DNA from: Anaerolineales bacterium UBA6055
GTDB lineage: Bacteria > Chloroflexota > Anaerolineae > Aggregatilineales > Phototrophicaceae
Direction: 5' to 3'
NCBI GenBank assembly: GCA_002428985.1
Contig: DIYL01000021.1
Location: 80,029 to 144,028, forward strand
DNA: 64,000 nucleotides
The translations under genes and the position numbers were made by a program. The notes under the pieces are model-generated. The model did not search any database. It was not told the origin of the DNA and was given only the letters and a program-made list of their open reading frames with translations. Shown one piece after another: positions 15,809 to 26,237 of this stretch. The first letter of the stretch is position 1; the number at the start of each line of letters is the position of its first letter.

Positions 15809-17521
15809 ATGATGATGTTTGATAATCTGCCAAACACCTATGAGGAATACAAAGACTGGGGGTTTGACCAATTTAAGCCGTATGCAGATAAATTACTTGA
15901 AACCGAGATTACAGAAGACACCATTGATAGCTGGTTGATTGGGTATCGTCAATTATTTGAACGCTTAGACGAAATGGGACAGCGCGCACAAGTTGCCACC
16001 ACCCAAGATACAACTGATGAAGATGCCAATCAGCGTTTTCTGCGCTATAACGACGAAATTTTGCCCCATGTGATGACAGTGGATAATCAACTCAACAAAA
16101 AAATAGTCGATAGCGCCATCGTGCCTGAAGGTATGGAAATTGCCATCCAAAAAATCAAAGCTGATATTGAACTATTCCGCGAAGACAATCTCCCGCTCAT
16201 CAGTAAAGAGAATAATCTCTCAACCGAATACGATCGGGTCATCGGCGCACAGACGGTAGAATGGGACGGTAAAGAAGTTACGTTAAGCCAACTATCGCCA
16301 GTATTTTTGGAAAATGATCGGGATCGCCGTGAGAAGGCGTGGACACTATCGACACAACGCCGTTTAGAAGATCGTGATGCTCTGAATGACATCTGGCGAC
16401 GCTTCCTCGACATCCGCAAAGCCATCGCCCAAAATGCTGGTATGGCAGATTATCGCGACTATATGTGGACAAAACTGAAACGCTTTGATTACTCACCAGA
16501 CGATGCGATAACATTCTTTGATGCGATTGAAGAAGCTGTCGTTCCAGCATTAGAACGTTCTATGGAAAAACGCCGACAGGCACTCGGGTTAGATAGTCTA
16601 CGTCCGTGGGATACAAAAGTTGATGTCAAAGGACGTGACCCATTACGCCCATTTGACAGTGTGCAGACCTTACAAGATAAGTCAGTTGATATTTTTAATT
16701 CGGTCGACCCTGAGCTTGGCAACTACGTCAAAATCATGCGTGACGAATCGTATCTAGATTTGGATAATCGTAAGGGCAAAGCCCCGGGTGGTTATTGTAC
16801 ATTTTTCCCATTAGCGAACCGTCCATTTATCTTCATGAACTCCGTCGGTACACATAGCGATATTCAGACGATGTTGCATGAAGCTGGACACGCTTTTCAC
16901 GCATTTGCAGCCAGTGCATTGCCTTATTTCCAGCAGATGGATGTTCCGATGGAATTTGCGGAAGTCGCCTCGATGTCTATGGAGCTATTAGCCGCCCCCT
17001 ATCTATCGGAAGAAAACGGAGGGTTTTACACGCCGGCGGATGCAGCCCGCGCACGAATTGAGCATCTAGAAGACTTGCTCTATCTCTGGTCATATATTGC
17101 AGTCGTCGCCCGCTTCCAACATTGGATCTATACCAACATTGACGACGCCTATGATCCTGAAAAATGTGATGACGAATGGGAATCGTTGTGGAACCGATAT
17201 ATAAAGGGGATCGATTATAGTGGACTCGACCACTACAAACGCTTCCGCTGGCGTACACAACTTCATATTTACCAAGTGCCATTTTATTACATCGAGTATG
17301 GGTTAGCACAACTAGGTGCGGTACAAGTTTGGGCAAACTCACTCAAAGATCACTCACAAGCGCTTACTAATTATCGTCAAGCACTTGCCTTAGGTGATAC
17401 AGTTGGTCTATCAGAGCTATTTGCTTCAGCTGGAGCGAAATTTTCATTCGATGCTGATACGCTTCGTGATGCCGTTCAACTCGTCGAGACAACATTGGAA
17501 GAACTTGAAGCTGTTGAATAG
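15809..17521 (+). CDS. M3-family oligoendopeptidase
   Basis: Cytoplasmic zinc oligopeptidase (570 residues) that degrades short peptides, of the PepF/M3 type. The zinc motif HEAGH is at about residue 357 (MLHEAGHAFHAFAA), and the third ligand is probably in the MEFAEVASMSMELL block that follows. The family segment FMNSVGTHSDIQT precedes it. The N-terminal third is helical and charged, as is usual for the chamber-forming lobe. Three ATGs in a row (15809, 15812, 15815) follow GAGG; the third has the best spacing, so the true start may lie up to six bases downstream. Monocistronic. Confidence 0.9.
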   Translation: MMMFDNLPNTYEEYKDWGFDQFKPYADKLLETEITEDTIDSWLIGYRQLFERLDEMGQRAQVATTQDTTDEDANQRFLRYNDEILPHVMTVDNQLNKKIVDSAIVPEGMEIAIQKIKADIELFREDNLPLISKENNLSTEYDRVIGAQTVEWDGKEVTLSQLSPVFLENDRDRREKAWTLSTQRRLEDRDALNDIWRRFLDIRKAIAQNAGMADYRDYMWTKLKRFDYSPDDAITFFDAIEEAVVPALERSMEKRRQALGLDSLRPWDTKVDVKGRDPLRPFDSVQTLQDKSVDIFNSVDPELGNYVKIMRDESYLDLDNRKGKAPGGYCTFFPLANRPFIFMNSVGTHSDIQTMLHEAGHAFHAFAASALPYFQQMDVPMEFAEVASMSMELLAAPYLSEENGGFYTPADAARARIEHLEDLLYLWSYIAVVARFQHWIYTNIDDAYDPEKCDDEWESLWNRYIKGIDYSGLDHYKRFRWRTQLHIYQVPFYYIEYGLAQLGAVQVWANSLKDHSQALTNYRQALALGDTVGLSELFASAGAKFSFDADTLRDAVQLVETTLEELEAVE

Positions 17522-17526
17522 CAACG

Positions 17527-18057
17527 TTAACGATGGTGGGCATGAATCCAGCCATTACGAATAAATGAGGATTGCTCGACGGTGATGAAGACATCGTCTT
17601 TAATGCCATGAGCAATCCGTATCACATCAGTTAAATCACGCCGATGACAAACCACCCGTAATTCAGCGACTTCACCGCGTGCTCCCTCACCGATTAATTC
17701 GGTCACACCATGATCAGCATCACGCAAGGCAACTGCAATTTGGTGGGCAATCGGGCGACTTGCAATAATCGTGACATCATCATAGGCATGATAAAAGCGG
17801 TTTTCAATTAACATGCCGACATATCCTCCCACTGCAAACCCCAGCACGTAGGCAATCAACTTGGGAACATTTTCGAGGTCAGTAATAACTTGCCCAGCGG
17901 TATACGCAAACAACAGTGATTCCAACGATGCAAACGCAAATGTTGATGCACGTTGACCACGTGATGCTAATACAACACGGATTGTGCCGACGGCATTATT
18001 CAACACACGCAATACAAAGATCAGAATCGGGATGAACTGTGGATCGAATAGTGACAT
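17527..18057 (-). CDS. UPF0316/DUF2179 membrane protein
   Basis: Membrane protein of 176 residues of the UPF0316 (YebE-like) group. Three helices fill about residues 5-105 (start FIPILIFVLRVLNNAVGTIRV, split here as a first helix and loop; later YVLGFAVGGYVGMLIE). A soluble C-terminal domain of the DUF2179 type follows (about 110-170), with ELRVVCHRRDL and AHGIKDDVFITVEQSS. DUF2179 domains often bind nucleotides in related YitT proteins; the physiological role is unknown. The SD AAGGGGG is strong. The stop lies only 5 bases from the stop of the convergent M3 peptidase. Confidence 0.85.
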   Translation of the reverse strand: MSLFDPQFIPILIFVLRVLNNAVGTIRVVLASRGQRASTFAFASLESLLFAYTAGQVITDLENVPKLIAYVLGFAVGGYVGMLIENRFYHAYDDVTIIASRPIAHQIAVALRDADHGVTELIGEGARGEVAELRVVCHRRDLTDVIRIAHGIKDDVFITVEQSSFIRNGWIHAHHR

Positions 18058-18242
18058 GAATCCCCCTTAGATAACAATCACATGCCAATCCTACACAACA
18101 CCATCCCACAGATGCAAGTGGTTATGAGATGATATAAAAAGCGAGCAATCGAAAATAATCAAATGAGGGATAAAATCGGGGTAGAGGACGGCAAGCTATT
18201 GTGATTTACCGTCCGGCGAGTATCAACATCAAATACGGTAGA

Positions 18243-18593
18243 TTATTGTATCCGTAACATGACCTTAGAGGCGGCATCCCATAGTTCCTCGAGCGCATAA
18301 AATTCGCGCTTTTCAGACTCGAATAGATGAACAACAACATCACCATAATCCATGACAACCCATCCATTCTCCACCGAACCTTCGTTGGTAAATGGAATTT
18401 CTTGGAAGTTATCTTTTACATCCTGACGAACTGTTTGGCTTAACGCGCGCAGGTGGCGGTCGTTGTTGCCAGTACAAATGACAAAAAAATCTGCGATGAT
18501 GTTATCAGGGCGCAAATCAAGTAGGAGGATGTCTTCGGCTTTACGGTCTTCTACAATATCAACAACATGACGAGCAAGTGCTAGTGAATCCAA
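18243..18593 (-). CDS. rsfS: Ribosomal silencing factor RsfS
   Basis: Binds ribosomal protein uL14 on the large subunit and blocks subunit joining during starvation. Family blocks are all present: DRKAEDILLLDLR, ADFFVICTGNNDRHLRAL, and the C-terminal GWVVMDYGDVVVHLF followed by REFYALEELW. No ATG is available. I choose TTG at 18591-18593 because GGAG lies 8 bases upstream and the product then begins as family members do; a TTG five codons earlier lacks an SD. The usual neighbours (nadD, yqeK) are not adjacent here. A 6-bp hairpin (18186-18214) lies downstream but lacks a T-run. Confidence 0.93.
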   Translation of the reverse strand: MDSLALARHVVDIVEDRKAEDILLLDLRPDNIIADFFVICTGNNDRHLRALSQTVRQDVKDNFQEIPFTNEGSVENGWVVMDYGDVVVHLFESEKREFYALEELWDAASKVMLRIQ

Positions 18594-18716
18594 ATAGTGT
18601 TTCTCCAACTATAGTTTACAACTGTTAAGGTTATTTTAGCATAAATTACGTTTCTGGAAAAACAATATTATCAAAATCAGGCAATTATTTGGGCTATTTT
18701 ACAGTATTCTAACGTC

Positions 18717-19364
18717 TTATGACCCCAACAAAGATGTTAAACCAGCGACAAAATCGTTTTTCCCGCCTTGTGCTGGATGCCGAACCTTAACACAAGGAAT
18801 GTCGAATTCAGTCATCGTGTCAAAGGCGACATTGCCGATGGCAATAATTTGCTCGAAGTCCCATAGCTCAATTATCTGTTTGAGGATTTCACCACCGAGT
18901 CGAGTTTCAGGTTTGCGGGGTTTGCGATTGGTGAGTGGCTTACCTTTTTTGTGAGGATGAAACGGGAATGTATTCCAAATAAATGGGATGATACCTAAGC
19001 CAGCGAGCGTTCCCCAGACAATCGTCGCACTTTGCTCACCGTAGACACGCTCAAATCCATCTTCATCGACATTCTGGAAACCTTTGTCAGCGCCAAACAT
19101 ATCCAATTCTGTTACACCTTCCAACATCACTTTGTGGCTGGTCACAGGGACACCTGTCAGGCGACACCCTCGATAACCGGGTGCTTCCATCACCATCAAG
19201 TTTTTAGGCATCTGTTCACGCATAACCTGCAAGTAGAGCTTCAGGTTTGCTTGCCGGATTATGTTATTTGGATGCACTGGTGCATATTCGTTATATGCGT
19301 CGTCGGCTGTTGGTGCATTGGCTAATGTCGCGATCAATGCGTCAATTTGTTCATCTGTAATCAT
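18717..19364 (-). CDS. Uracil-DNA glycosylase superfamily protein
   Basis: Base-excision repair glycosylase of the UDG superfamily (215 residues). Conserved parts: the first active-site loop MEAPGYRGCRLTGVP (about 58-72), the WNTFPFHPH block in the middle, and the C-terminal VRHPAQGG loop that holds the catalytic or DNA-binding His. The QIIAIGNVAFDTM strand before it is typical. The exact UDG family is not clear; the EAPGYRGCR loop differs from family 1 (GQDPYH) and from the iron-sulfur family 4, and no Fe-S cysteines are seen. Monocistronic, with a weak SD. Confidence 0.85.
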   Translation of the reverse strand: MITDEQIDALIATLANAPTADDAYNEYAPVHPNNIIRQANLKLYLQVMREQMPKNLMVMEAPGYRGCRLTGVPVTSHKVMLEGVTELDMFGADKGFQNVDEDGFERVYGEQSATIVWGTLAGLGIIPFIWNTFPFHPHKKGKPLTNRKPRKPETRLGGEILKQIIELWDFEQIIAIGNVAFDTMTEFDIPCVKVRHPAQGGKNDFVAGLTSLLGS

Positions 19365-19399
19365 CTAGTTGTCTCGTGTCTGTTGATTGATATTGAATC

Positions 19400-20356
19400 C
19401 TACCACTTTAATCGCCAGAAATCCGGATGTTCCGGATTGGTGAAGCGTTCCAATTGCTCAAGACCAATTTCAGGGTCGTAGGCTGTGCCATCAGGTAAAA
19501 TCGTTGTTGCATCGAGTCGTGCAAGTCCAAAACGCGAGGGTTTAATCTGTGCCCCTTCTAGCTTAGCATACTTCAATCGTGCCCCTGTCAAGTTTGCCCC
19601 ATTGAGTTGCGCATGTCGTAAATCAGCGCCAAATAAATCGGCATTATGCAAGTTCGCGAGATTCAGCTTTGCATGTTCCATTTTAGCATTAGCCAGTACG
19701 GCATGGGTTAAGTCAGCATTCGATAGTTCGGCTTTTATCAAGTTGGCGGTGCGTAACTTCGCCTTCGTTAAATCACTCCCCACTGCGGTTGCTTCTTCTA
19801 AGTTTGCATCGCTTAAATCGGCATGTGACAAATCCGCTTCATAAAGGAGCGCCCCCTGTAATTGTGCTCGGCGCATGGTGACATCATGCAACTTAGCATA
19901 ATAAAACTGGATCTCTTGCATCTCAGCATCATCAAAGTTCGCGTGGTGTAAGTTAGCTTTCATTAAATTAAGTTTTTCTAAATTGGCTTTGGATAAATCC
20001 ACACCGTGTAGCATCCCATCTTCCAACCATCCATGGTGTTTTAGCTCCTCGGTTGCACGCTTAGCTTGAACGTTTACACCGCTACCTAACTGACGAGACA
20101 ATGTCTCACGCAGTTCGCGAATGCGTTGTTGTTCGTTACGATGGCGATTAATCAAATCAAGGATGAATACAGTGACTGCAATCGACATTGTTTCGGTATA
20201 AAGATTTGTGATATAACTAGCGACTTCATTTTCAAAGGCACTCGCCCCTAAAAACACACCAATCCCAACCAGAAAAATACCACCAAGAATCCGATATGTC
20301 ATTCGATTGTCATGCCAGATTTTTACAATCTCTTTTTGTCGTAAGGTCGCTTGCAT
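19400..20356 (-). CDS. Membrane-anchored pentapeptide-repeat protein
   Basis: Protein of 318 residues with two N-terminal membrane helices (about 20-40 and 47-70), a charged linker (residues 75-105) with RIRELRETLSRQL, and then a long pentapeptide-repeat domain (about 115-285) of A-(D/N)-L-x-x units forming a right-handed beta-helix. Examples are YEADLSHADLSDANLEEA and NLHNADLFGADLRHA. Such domains usually mediate protein contacts; some mimic DNA and protect gyrase, but nothing here points to that. The ATG at 20356 has GGGG 8 bases upstream and is preferred to a GTG at 20365. Monocistronic. Confidence 0.88.
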   Translation of the reverse strand: MQATLRQKEIVKIWHDNRMTYRILGGIFLVGIGVFLGASAFENEVASYITNLYTETMSIAVTVFILDLINRHRNEQQRIRELRETLSRQLGSGVNVQAKRATEELKHHGWLEDGMLHGVDLSKANLEKLNLMKANLHHANFDDAEMQEIQFYYAKLHDVTMRRAQLQGALLYEADLSHADLSDANLEEATAVGSDLTKAKLRTANLIKAELSNADLTHAVLANAKMEHAKLNLANLHNADLFGADLRHAQLNGANLTGARLKYAKLEGAQIKPSRFGLARLDATTILPDGTAYDPEIGLEQLERFTNPEHPDFWRLKW

Positions 20357-20513
20357 GCTATTCACCCCATTTGTTCAACCAAATATTTGTATTAACTTAA
20401 CATGATTTTTGTCATATTGCATTTAAACTTAAGTTTATGGTTTATACGATGCTAAAGCGTTACAATAAATATAGTTTGTCTGTTACATTTTACATTTTAG
20501 GATAAATCCCATA

Positions 20514-23500
20514 ATGAACACTGTGCCGATAAATAGTGATACATGGAAGAAACTAGAAAAACGCGCAAGTTCATTAGGTTGCTCAGTTGAGGAATTACTT
20601 GAAAAGTGGTTAGCCTCAGGCGATGTAGATCATTCATCTACAATCACTTATTTGCAACAACGATTTATCGAGTCGATTAAACAAGCTGTTATTGCAACGA
20701 CGTTAGATGGTGAAGTTATCTATTGGAACCACTTCGCCGAGAAGGTCTACGGATGGCAATCAGATGAAGCAATTGGCGCAAACCTCATTGACCTAGTTCA
20801 GTCCTCTATGACATCTCAACAGCATGATGATGTGATTGCAACACTATCTCAGGGTGATACATGGTCTGGCGAATATCATGTCCAACATAAAGATGGGCAC
20901 CAACTGACCTTGTTTGTCATCAATTATCCACATTTAGACGAACATGGTGAACTCGTTGCTATTATTGGCACATTTGTCGATATTACCGAACGCAAACGAG
21001 AGCAAGACACCTTACGTCAAAATGAAGCACGCCTACAACTTGCCTTAGATAGTGCAAACTCAGGATTATGGGATTGGCGTTTTGATGCACCAGATCATGA
21101 CGGGTTGTCAGTAAATTCAGCATATGCCAGAATTCTCGGATACACATCGGATGAATTTCAAATTTCAACCTATACATGGGAATCACTTGTCCATCCCGAT
21201 GACCTTGATGATGTGAATGCACAAACCGGCAAATTACCAGCTCGTCCGGATACTGTGGTTACAGAATATCGAATGAAACATAAAGCGGGACATTATATCT
21301 GGGTGCATGATCATAGCCGTGTGATTGAAAGACAACCAGATGGTACCCCATTGCAGATTATTGGAACAATCATTGATATATCGGAACATAAACAAATCGA
21401 ATTAGATTTGCTTGCTAGCGAAAACCGCTTCCGTGCATTCATGGACAACTTTGCTGGCGGTCAAATTTATATCATGGATGATACATTACGACACGTCTAT
21501 GGCAATAAAGCGACACTCGACTATCTCGGCATCACCTTGGATGACTATGTGGGTACAAGAGCGCATGACCTGTTTTCTGAAGAGCTAGCTGACCAATTTG
21601 AAGCTGCAGATCGGATTGTTTTAGAGACAGGCAAAACGAGCCAGCACATCGTATCGATGGGAGACGGGAATCATACTTGGCAATGGGTACAAGATTACAA
21701 GTTTCGCTTTACTGGCGCTGATGGGAAATATATGATTGGTGGCATTTCGGTTGATATCACAGAACAAAAACAGATAGAGGATGCCTTACGCCAGAGCGAA
21801 GCGCGTTATCGTACGGTTATCGACAATTTTCCTAATGGATTAATTGCCTTATTTGATACAGATCTACGCTATACGGTTGCGAGTGGCGAAGGTTTGCGTG
21901 AGATTGGTCTAACTTTAGAAGGCAAACGTCTACGCGATGTCTTCCCGCCCGAAGTCTATGAACGAGATGAGCCGGCATTACTTGCCGCACTAAACGGAGA
22001 ACGCCGAGAAAGCACCGTATCTTATGATGGTGAACATTTCCGTGTTATCACTGCTCCCGTCCGCGATGCACATGGCCAAATTATCGGTGGCATGGTCATG
22101 TCACAGAATATCAGCGAACTGAAAAATGCACAGGATGAATTAACAGAAGCCAACAAAAAATTGTCACTTGCAATCAAAACAGCCCAACTCGGCATATGGG
22201 AATTAGATGTCAACACCAATGAACTTCAAACCAACCAGCAGTTAATCGACATATATGGGATTCTACTAGAAGACGCTGAGAATATTGAAAATTGGCGTAA
22301 GTATACACATAACGAGGATAGAGAAACCAGCCGACAACAATTTCACGAAATTATCAAAAGCGGCGAAGACAGGACCATTAATTTCCGCATTAATCGTGGT
22401 GACGGTCAAGAAAGACATATCCAAGGGTTTGGTCATGCGGTACACGATGAAAATGAAGAGATCAGTAAAATCATCGGGATTAACATTGACATCACCGAGA
22501 TTGTCGAATCACGCCAAAAGTTAGAGGCTAACGAGTCACGCTTAGTGTCATTAGCCGAAACTCACTCTGCATATATCATCCGAACTGATGTTGAAGGATT
22601 TTACACCTACGTCAATCCGATCTTTTTTGAGCACTTTGCCAGCCACGCATATGAGACCGCTGATGATGTGATGGGAGCTTTCAGCCTCGATATGATTGTG
22701 CTGGAAGATCATCCTAAGACATATGCAGTTGTCATGGAGTGCATAGCAAATCCCGGTTATCCCCAACAAGTTACCCTGCGTAAACCACGTGCAACTGGAG
22801 AAATTGTACATACTGTCTGGGAATTTGTTGCTATCCCAGATGAAAATGGGGATATAATCGAACTCCAGTGTATTGGTATCGACATCACACACCAACTACG
22901 TATGCAAGAAGCCTTACAGATAAGCCAAGAGCGATTTGAGAGCACACTCCAGACAATCACAGATTATGTATGGAGTGCTGATATTATAGATGGAGAATTT
23001 GTCTATAATTACATATCACCAGTTGTTGAGACAATAACAGGATATCCTCGCGAGTACTTTTATACTGATATTAATACGTGGATAACAATCATTCATAAAG
23101 ATGATCTTGCAAAAGCAAAAGCCAATCTTGAACGCGAATTAGCGGGTGAGACCATTAGTGATGAATATCGTATTGTGCGATCAGATGGTGAAGTTCGTTG
23201 GATAAATAGCAAAGTATCGCCAACTAAAGATGAACATGGTATCGTCATTCATCTTGATGGGATTGTCAGCGATATTACAGAACGCAAACAGGTAGAATCG
23301 GCATTACAAGAGAGCGAAAATCGTTATCGTGCATTGTTTAATGAGGCGAGTTTCCCGATTGTCATTTATGATGCCAATGCACGGATCGTCATGTTAAATG
23401 ATATAGCTTCACGTAATTTAGGTGTGCCACCAGAAGAAGCAATTGGTAAAACAATTGGACACTATTTCCCACAGAATCAAGCTCCAACAGTTGAACGAAT

Positions 23501-24800
23501 CCGGCAAGTTATAGCAACAGGGAAACCACTCTTTGTAGAAGACGCGATTATGATTGGAGACACAGAATATTGGTTTTCCTCTGCCATTCATCTCGTCCCA
23601 ACCATCGAATCGCATCAACCCTATGTTCAGATTGTTTCTAATGACATCACAGAGCAAAAAAACGCCGAAGCCGAGAAAAAGAGAAACGAAGAAAAATTCC
23701 GTGCTGCAATTGAAGCAAGCCTTGACGCCTTCTATCTGATGGAGAGTGTTTATAATGATGATGAAGAAATTGTCGATTTCCGCATTTTAGAGATAAACGA
23801 TAATGCAGTCATACAATTAGGTATGCCACGCGAAAAATTAGTCGGTGGCTTAATCTGTGAGCTGTTCCCGATTAATCGTACTGGGGGATTTTTTGATTCA
23901 TATAAAGATGTAGCTGAAACAGGTGAAGCATTTGAACAAGAATTTTTTGTTCCAGATGGAAATGTCGCCGGCGGATGGTATCATCATCAGGTTGTAAAAG
24001 TTGGGAATGGCGTTGCAATTATGACGCGGGATGTTACAGACCGCAAGCACCGTCAACAACTCATCGTAGATAATCAGCGCATGACGGCACAATTCCAAAA
24101 GGAACAAGAGCGCAATTCGCTAATCCAACGAATTGTGTCCACATTATCCCATGATCTCCGTAATTCGTTAGCTATCGTATCGACCTCATCTGATATTCTC
24201 ACACGGCATTTTGACAAACTTGATGACGAAAAACGACAAAGCAAACTGGATATGATTAATCGCCAGATTGAGTTTGCAACGACCCTACTGCAAGATACCG
24301 TCGATCATGCACGTGGCAAAATGGACAAGCATCCCTTTAAGCCAAAACCAACCAACCTTGCAACGCTTTGCCGTGTCAGTGTACAAGAAGTTGGATCCGC
24401 TTATAATAACAAGCACAACATGAAATTTGAAAACGCCGGTGATATTGAATTTGTCAATGTAGATGAAACATTGATCAGTCGCATTTTGTTGAATTTACTG
24501 TCAAATGCCATCAAATATACACCTGAGGGCGGGCAGATTGATTTAACCCTTGATCAATATGCTGACCAAATTATTTTACAGGTCAAAGATACAGGTATCG
24601 GCATCAGTTCAGACGATTTACCTTATATCTTTGAACCATTATTCCGTGTTAACGAGTCGGAGGATATCGAAGGTACAGGATTGGGTTTGAGTATCGTACA
24701 AGATTGTGTGATTGCGCATCACGGACAGATCTCGGTTGAAAGCCAACTTGACATTGGGACAACATTCACAGTTGAGTTACCCACAAATGTCAAGTTGTAA
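20514..24800 (+). CDS. Soluble multi-PAS sensor histidine kinase
   Basis: A 1428-residue histidine kinase with no membrane helix. After a short N-terminal helical part that resembles a ribbon-helix-helix (EKRASSLGCSVEELLEKWL), I count nine PAS/PAC units, most ending in a D-I-T-E-x-K-type motif (near 155, 285, 420, 540, 665, 800, 925, 1050 and 1180). The kinase core follows: H-box STLSHDLRNSLAIV (about 1210), N-box LNLLSNAIKYTPEGG, G1 DTGIGI and G2 GTGLGLSIV. No receiver domain and no adjacent response regulator are seen, so it is an orphan kinase. The PAS array suggests integration of several cytoplasmic signals (redox, ligands or gases); no haem or flavin cysteine could be assigned. Confidence 0.93.
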   Translation: MNTVPINSDTWKKLEKRASSLGCSVEELLEKWLASGDVDHSSTITYLQQRFIESIKQAVIATTLDGEVIYWNHFAEKVYGWQSDEAIGANLIDLVQSSMTSQQHDDVIATLSQGDTWSGEYHVQHKDGHQLTLFVINYPHLDEHGELVAIIGTFVDITERKREQDTLRQNEARLQLALDSANSGLWDWRFDAPDHDGLSVNSAYARILGYTSDEFQISTYTWESLVHPDDLDDVNAQTGKLPARPDTVVTEYRMKHKAGHYIWVHDHSRVIERQPDGTPLQIIGTIIDISEHKQIELDLLASENRFRAFMDNFAGGQIYIMDDTLRHVYGNKATLDYLGITLDDYVGTRAHDLFSEELADQFEAADRIVLETGKTSQHIVSMGDGNHTWQWVQDYKFRFTGADGKYMIGGISVDITEQKQIEDALRQSEARYRTVIDNFPNGLIALFDTDLRYTVASGEGLREIGLTLEGKRLRDVFPPEVYERDEPALLAALNGERRESTVSYDGEHFRVITAPVRDAHGQIIGGMVMSQNISELKNAQDELTEANKKLSLAIKTAQLGIWELDVNTNELQTNQQLIDIYGILLEDAENIENWRKYTHNEDRETSRQQFHEIIKSGEDRTINFRINRGDGQERHIQGFGHAVHDENEEISKIIGINIDITEIVESRQKLEANESRLVSLAETHSAYIIRTDVEGFYTYVNPIFFEHFASHAYETADDVMGAFSLDMIVLEDHPKTYAVVMECIANPGYPQQVTLRKPRATGEIVHTVWEFVAIPDENGDIIELQCIGIDITHQLRMQEALQISQERFESTLQTITDYVWSADIIDGEFVYNYISPVVETITGYPREYFYTDINTWITIIHKDDLAKAKANLERELAGETISDEYRIVRSDGEVRWINSKVSPTKDEHGIVIHLDGIVSDITERKQVESALQESENRYRALFNEASFPIVIYDANARIVMLNDIASRNLGVPPEEAIGKTIGHYFPQNQAPTVERIRQVIATGKPLFVEDAIMIGDTEYWFSSAIHLVPTIESHQPYVQIVSNDITEQKNAEAEKKRNEEKFRAAIEASLDAFYLMESVYNDDEEIVDFRILEINDNAVIQLGMPREKLVGGLICELFPINRTGGFFDSYKDVAETGEAFEQEFFVPDGNVAGGWYHHQVVKVGNGVAIMTRDVTDRKHRQQLIVDNQRMTAQFQKEQERNSLIQRIVSTLSHDLRNSLAIVSTSSDILTRHFDKLDDEKRQSKLDMINRQIEFATTLLQDTVDHARGKMDKHPFKPKPTNLATLCRVSVQEVGSAYNNKHNMKFENAGDIEFVNVDETLISRILLNLLSNAIKYTPEGGQIDLTLDQYADQIILQVKDTGIGISSDDLPYIFEPLFRVNESEDIEGTGLGLSIVQDCVIAHHGQISVESQLDIGTTFTVELPTNVKL

Positions 24801-24821
24801 GGATTCTAGGTCTCATCCGCT

Positions 24822-25976
24822 TTAAACAGCAATTACAGTACGTTGTTTACTGGCAATGAGATCAACATAAATATCAATAACCTCATCCATCATGGCATCC
24901 CAAGATTGTGTCTCGGCATATTGGCGAGCATAGCTTCCCATCTGCTTGATATTGTCATGCCTGACAGCAATTTTGCGAACACCTTCAACTAGATTATCAA
25001 CATCACCACTATCAAAGGTGTAGCCGTTTTTACCTTCTTCAACAACATCTGTCACACCACCAACCCGCGACGCGACAACAGGCAATCCAGCTGCCATTGC
25101 TTCTACAACCACTAATCCAAATGTTTCGAGACGGGACGGGAAGACAAAAACATCAGCACTGGCATATGCCTGAGACAAGCGTTCACCACGCATATACCCC
25201 ATAAATTTGACAGGTAATCCGGCGAAGTGTTGTTCTAAATATGGACGCGCTGGTCCATCACCCACAACAACTAGACGGGTATTCGGTACAGATTCGAGCG
25301 CAGGACGAATATGGTCAATTTGTTTTTCATCAGAGAGTCGCCCGACATAGATCAAAACATGATCATTAGTGTGCCCATCTGTCATTTCGTGACGCATGCT
25401 CTCAGAGTAAAAATTAGGATTAAACGCAGTCGCATCTACACCCCGCCGCCATAATCCCACATCAGCGATACCAAGTTCTTGCATCTGCGATTGAATCAAC
25501 TTAGATGGGGCGAGGCTGTAATCTGCCCAGTTAAAGACATTTTTGGTCAACTCTTCTAAAATTGGACGGGTAAAACCAAGATCAAATAAGCCGACTTTGA
25601 ATTGATTTGCCATCCGCGCATAATCTAGGTGAAATGAGGTCACCGTTGGGACTTCCATCCATTTGAGCATACCCATCGTTGGGATGCCAGTCATCATCGG
25701 GTGGAATAGATGCGCAACATCTGGGTTGAATTCAGCTAAGTCACGATATAGGTCTAATGTTGCAAACCCCATACGTGCTTCAGGATAAAACGGAAATGAT
25801 AAGCTAGGTAAGCTACAAACGGGTACATCATTGTACTGTTGATTTGCCCCATAACGTGGTGCAATAACCATTGCGTCAATGCCACGTTTGGCAAGGTGAT
25901 CAAGTAGTAGGCAGGTCACTTTAACGATGCCATCAACTTTTGGCAAGAAGGTTTCAGTAATAATTGCTACGCGCAT
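24822..25976 (-). CDS. GT4-family glycosyltransferase
   Basis: Glycosyltransferase of the GT-B fold (384 residues), similar to mannosyl- or glucosyltransferases that make glycolipids or cell-surface glycans. The N-terminal acceptor domain starts MRVAIITETFLPKVDGIV. The C-terminal nucleotide-sugar domain shows LIYVGRLSDEKQI, VVGDGPARPYLE and the E-x7-E motif in SRLETFGLVVVEAMAAGLP. This N-terminus is characteristic of MgtA-like enzymes, but donor and acceptor cannot be fixed. The start at 25976 has AGAGAGAAA upstream; the longer frame to 26015 lacks an SD and family similarity. The stop is 22 bases from the end of the convergent kinase gene. Confidence 0.9.
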   Translation of the reverse strand: MRVAIITETFLPKVDGIVKVTCLLLDHLAKRGIDAMVIAPRYGANQQYNDVPVCSLPSLSFPFYPEARMGFATLDLYRDLAEFNPDVAHLFHPMMTGIPTMGMLKWMEVPTVTSFHLDYARMANQFKVGLFDLGFTRPILEELTKNVFNWADYSLAPSKLIQSQMQELGIADVGLWRRGVDATAFNPNFYSESMRHEMTDGHTNDHVLIYVGRLSDEKQIDHIRPALESVPNTRLVVVGDGPARPYLEQHFAGLPVKFMGYMRGERLSQAYASADVFVFPSRLETFGLVVVEAMAAGLPVVASRVGGVTDVVEEGKNGYTFDSGDVDNLVEGVRKIAVRHDNIKQMGSYARQYAETQSWDAMMDEVIDIYVDLIASKQRTVIAV

Positions 25977-26237
25977 AATTTCTCTCTGTGTATCCCTATC
26001 TATCAGAATTCCCATTTTAATTAACCCACCAAGCTTTGATTAGTGACGGAAATCACAAAGGGTTAAAGGAAACTTAACAAAAAAATAGCATCTGATAATA
26101 TAATGCGCCTAGGTACTACACAATTGTCAATCAGTCATTTTCTGGAATTTTTATCAGATTAGCACAATTTCGATAAATGCAAAAAATGAAGTCGTTGTAC
26201 AATATATTAGGTCATATGATATAGGTTGGAGTATATA

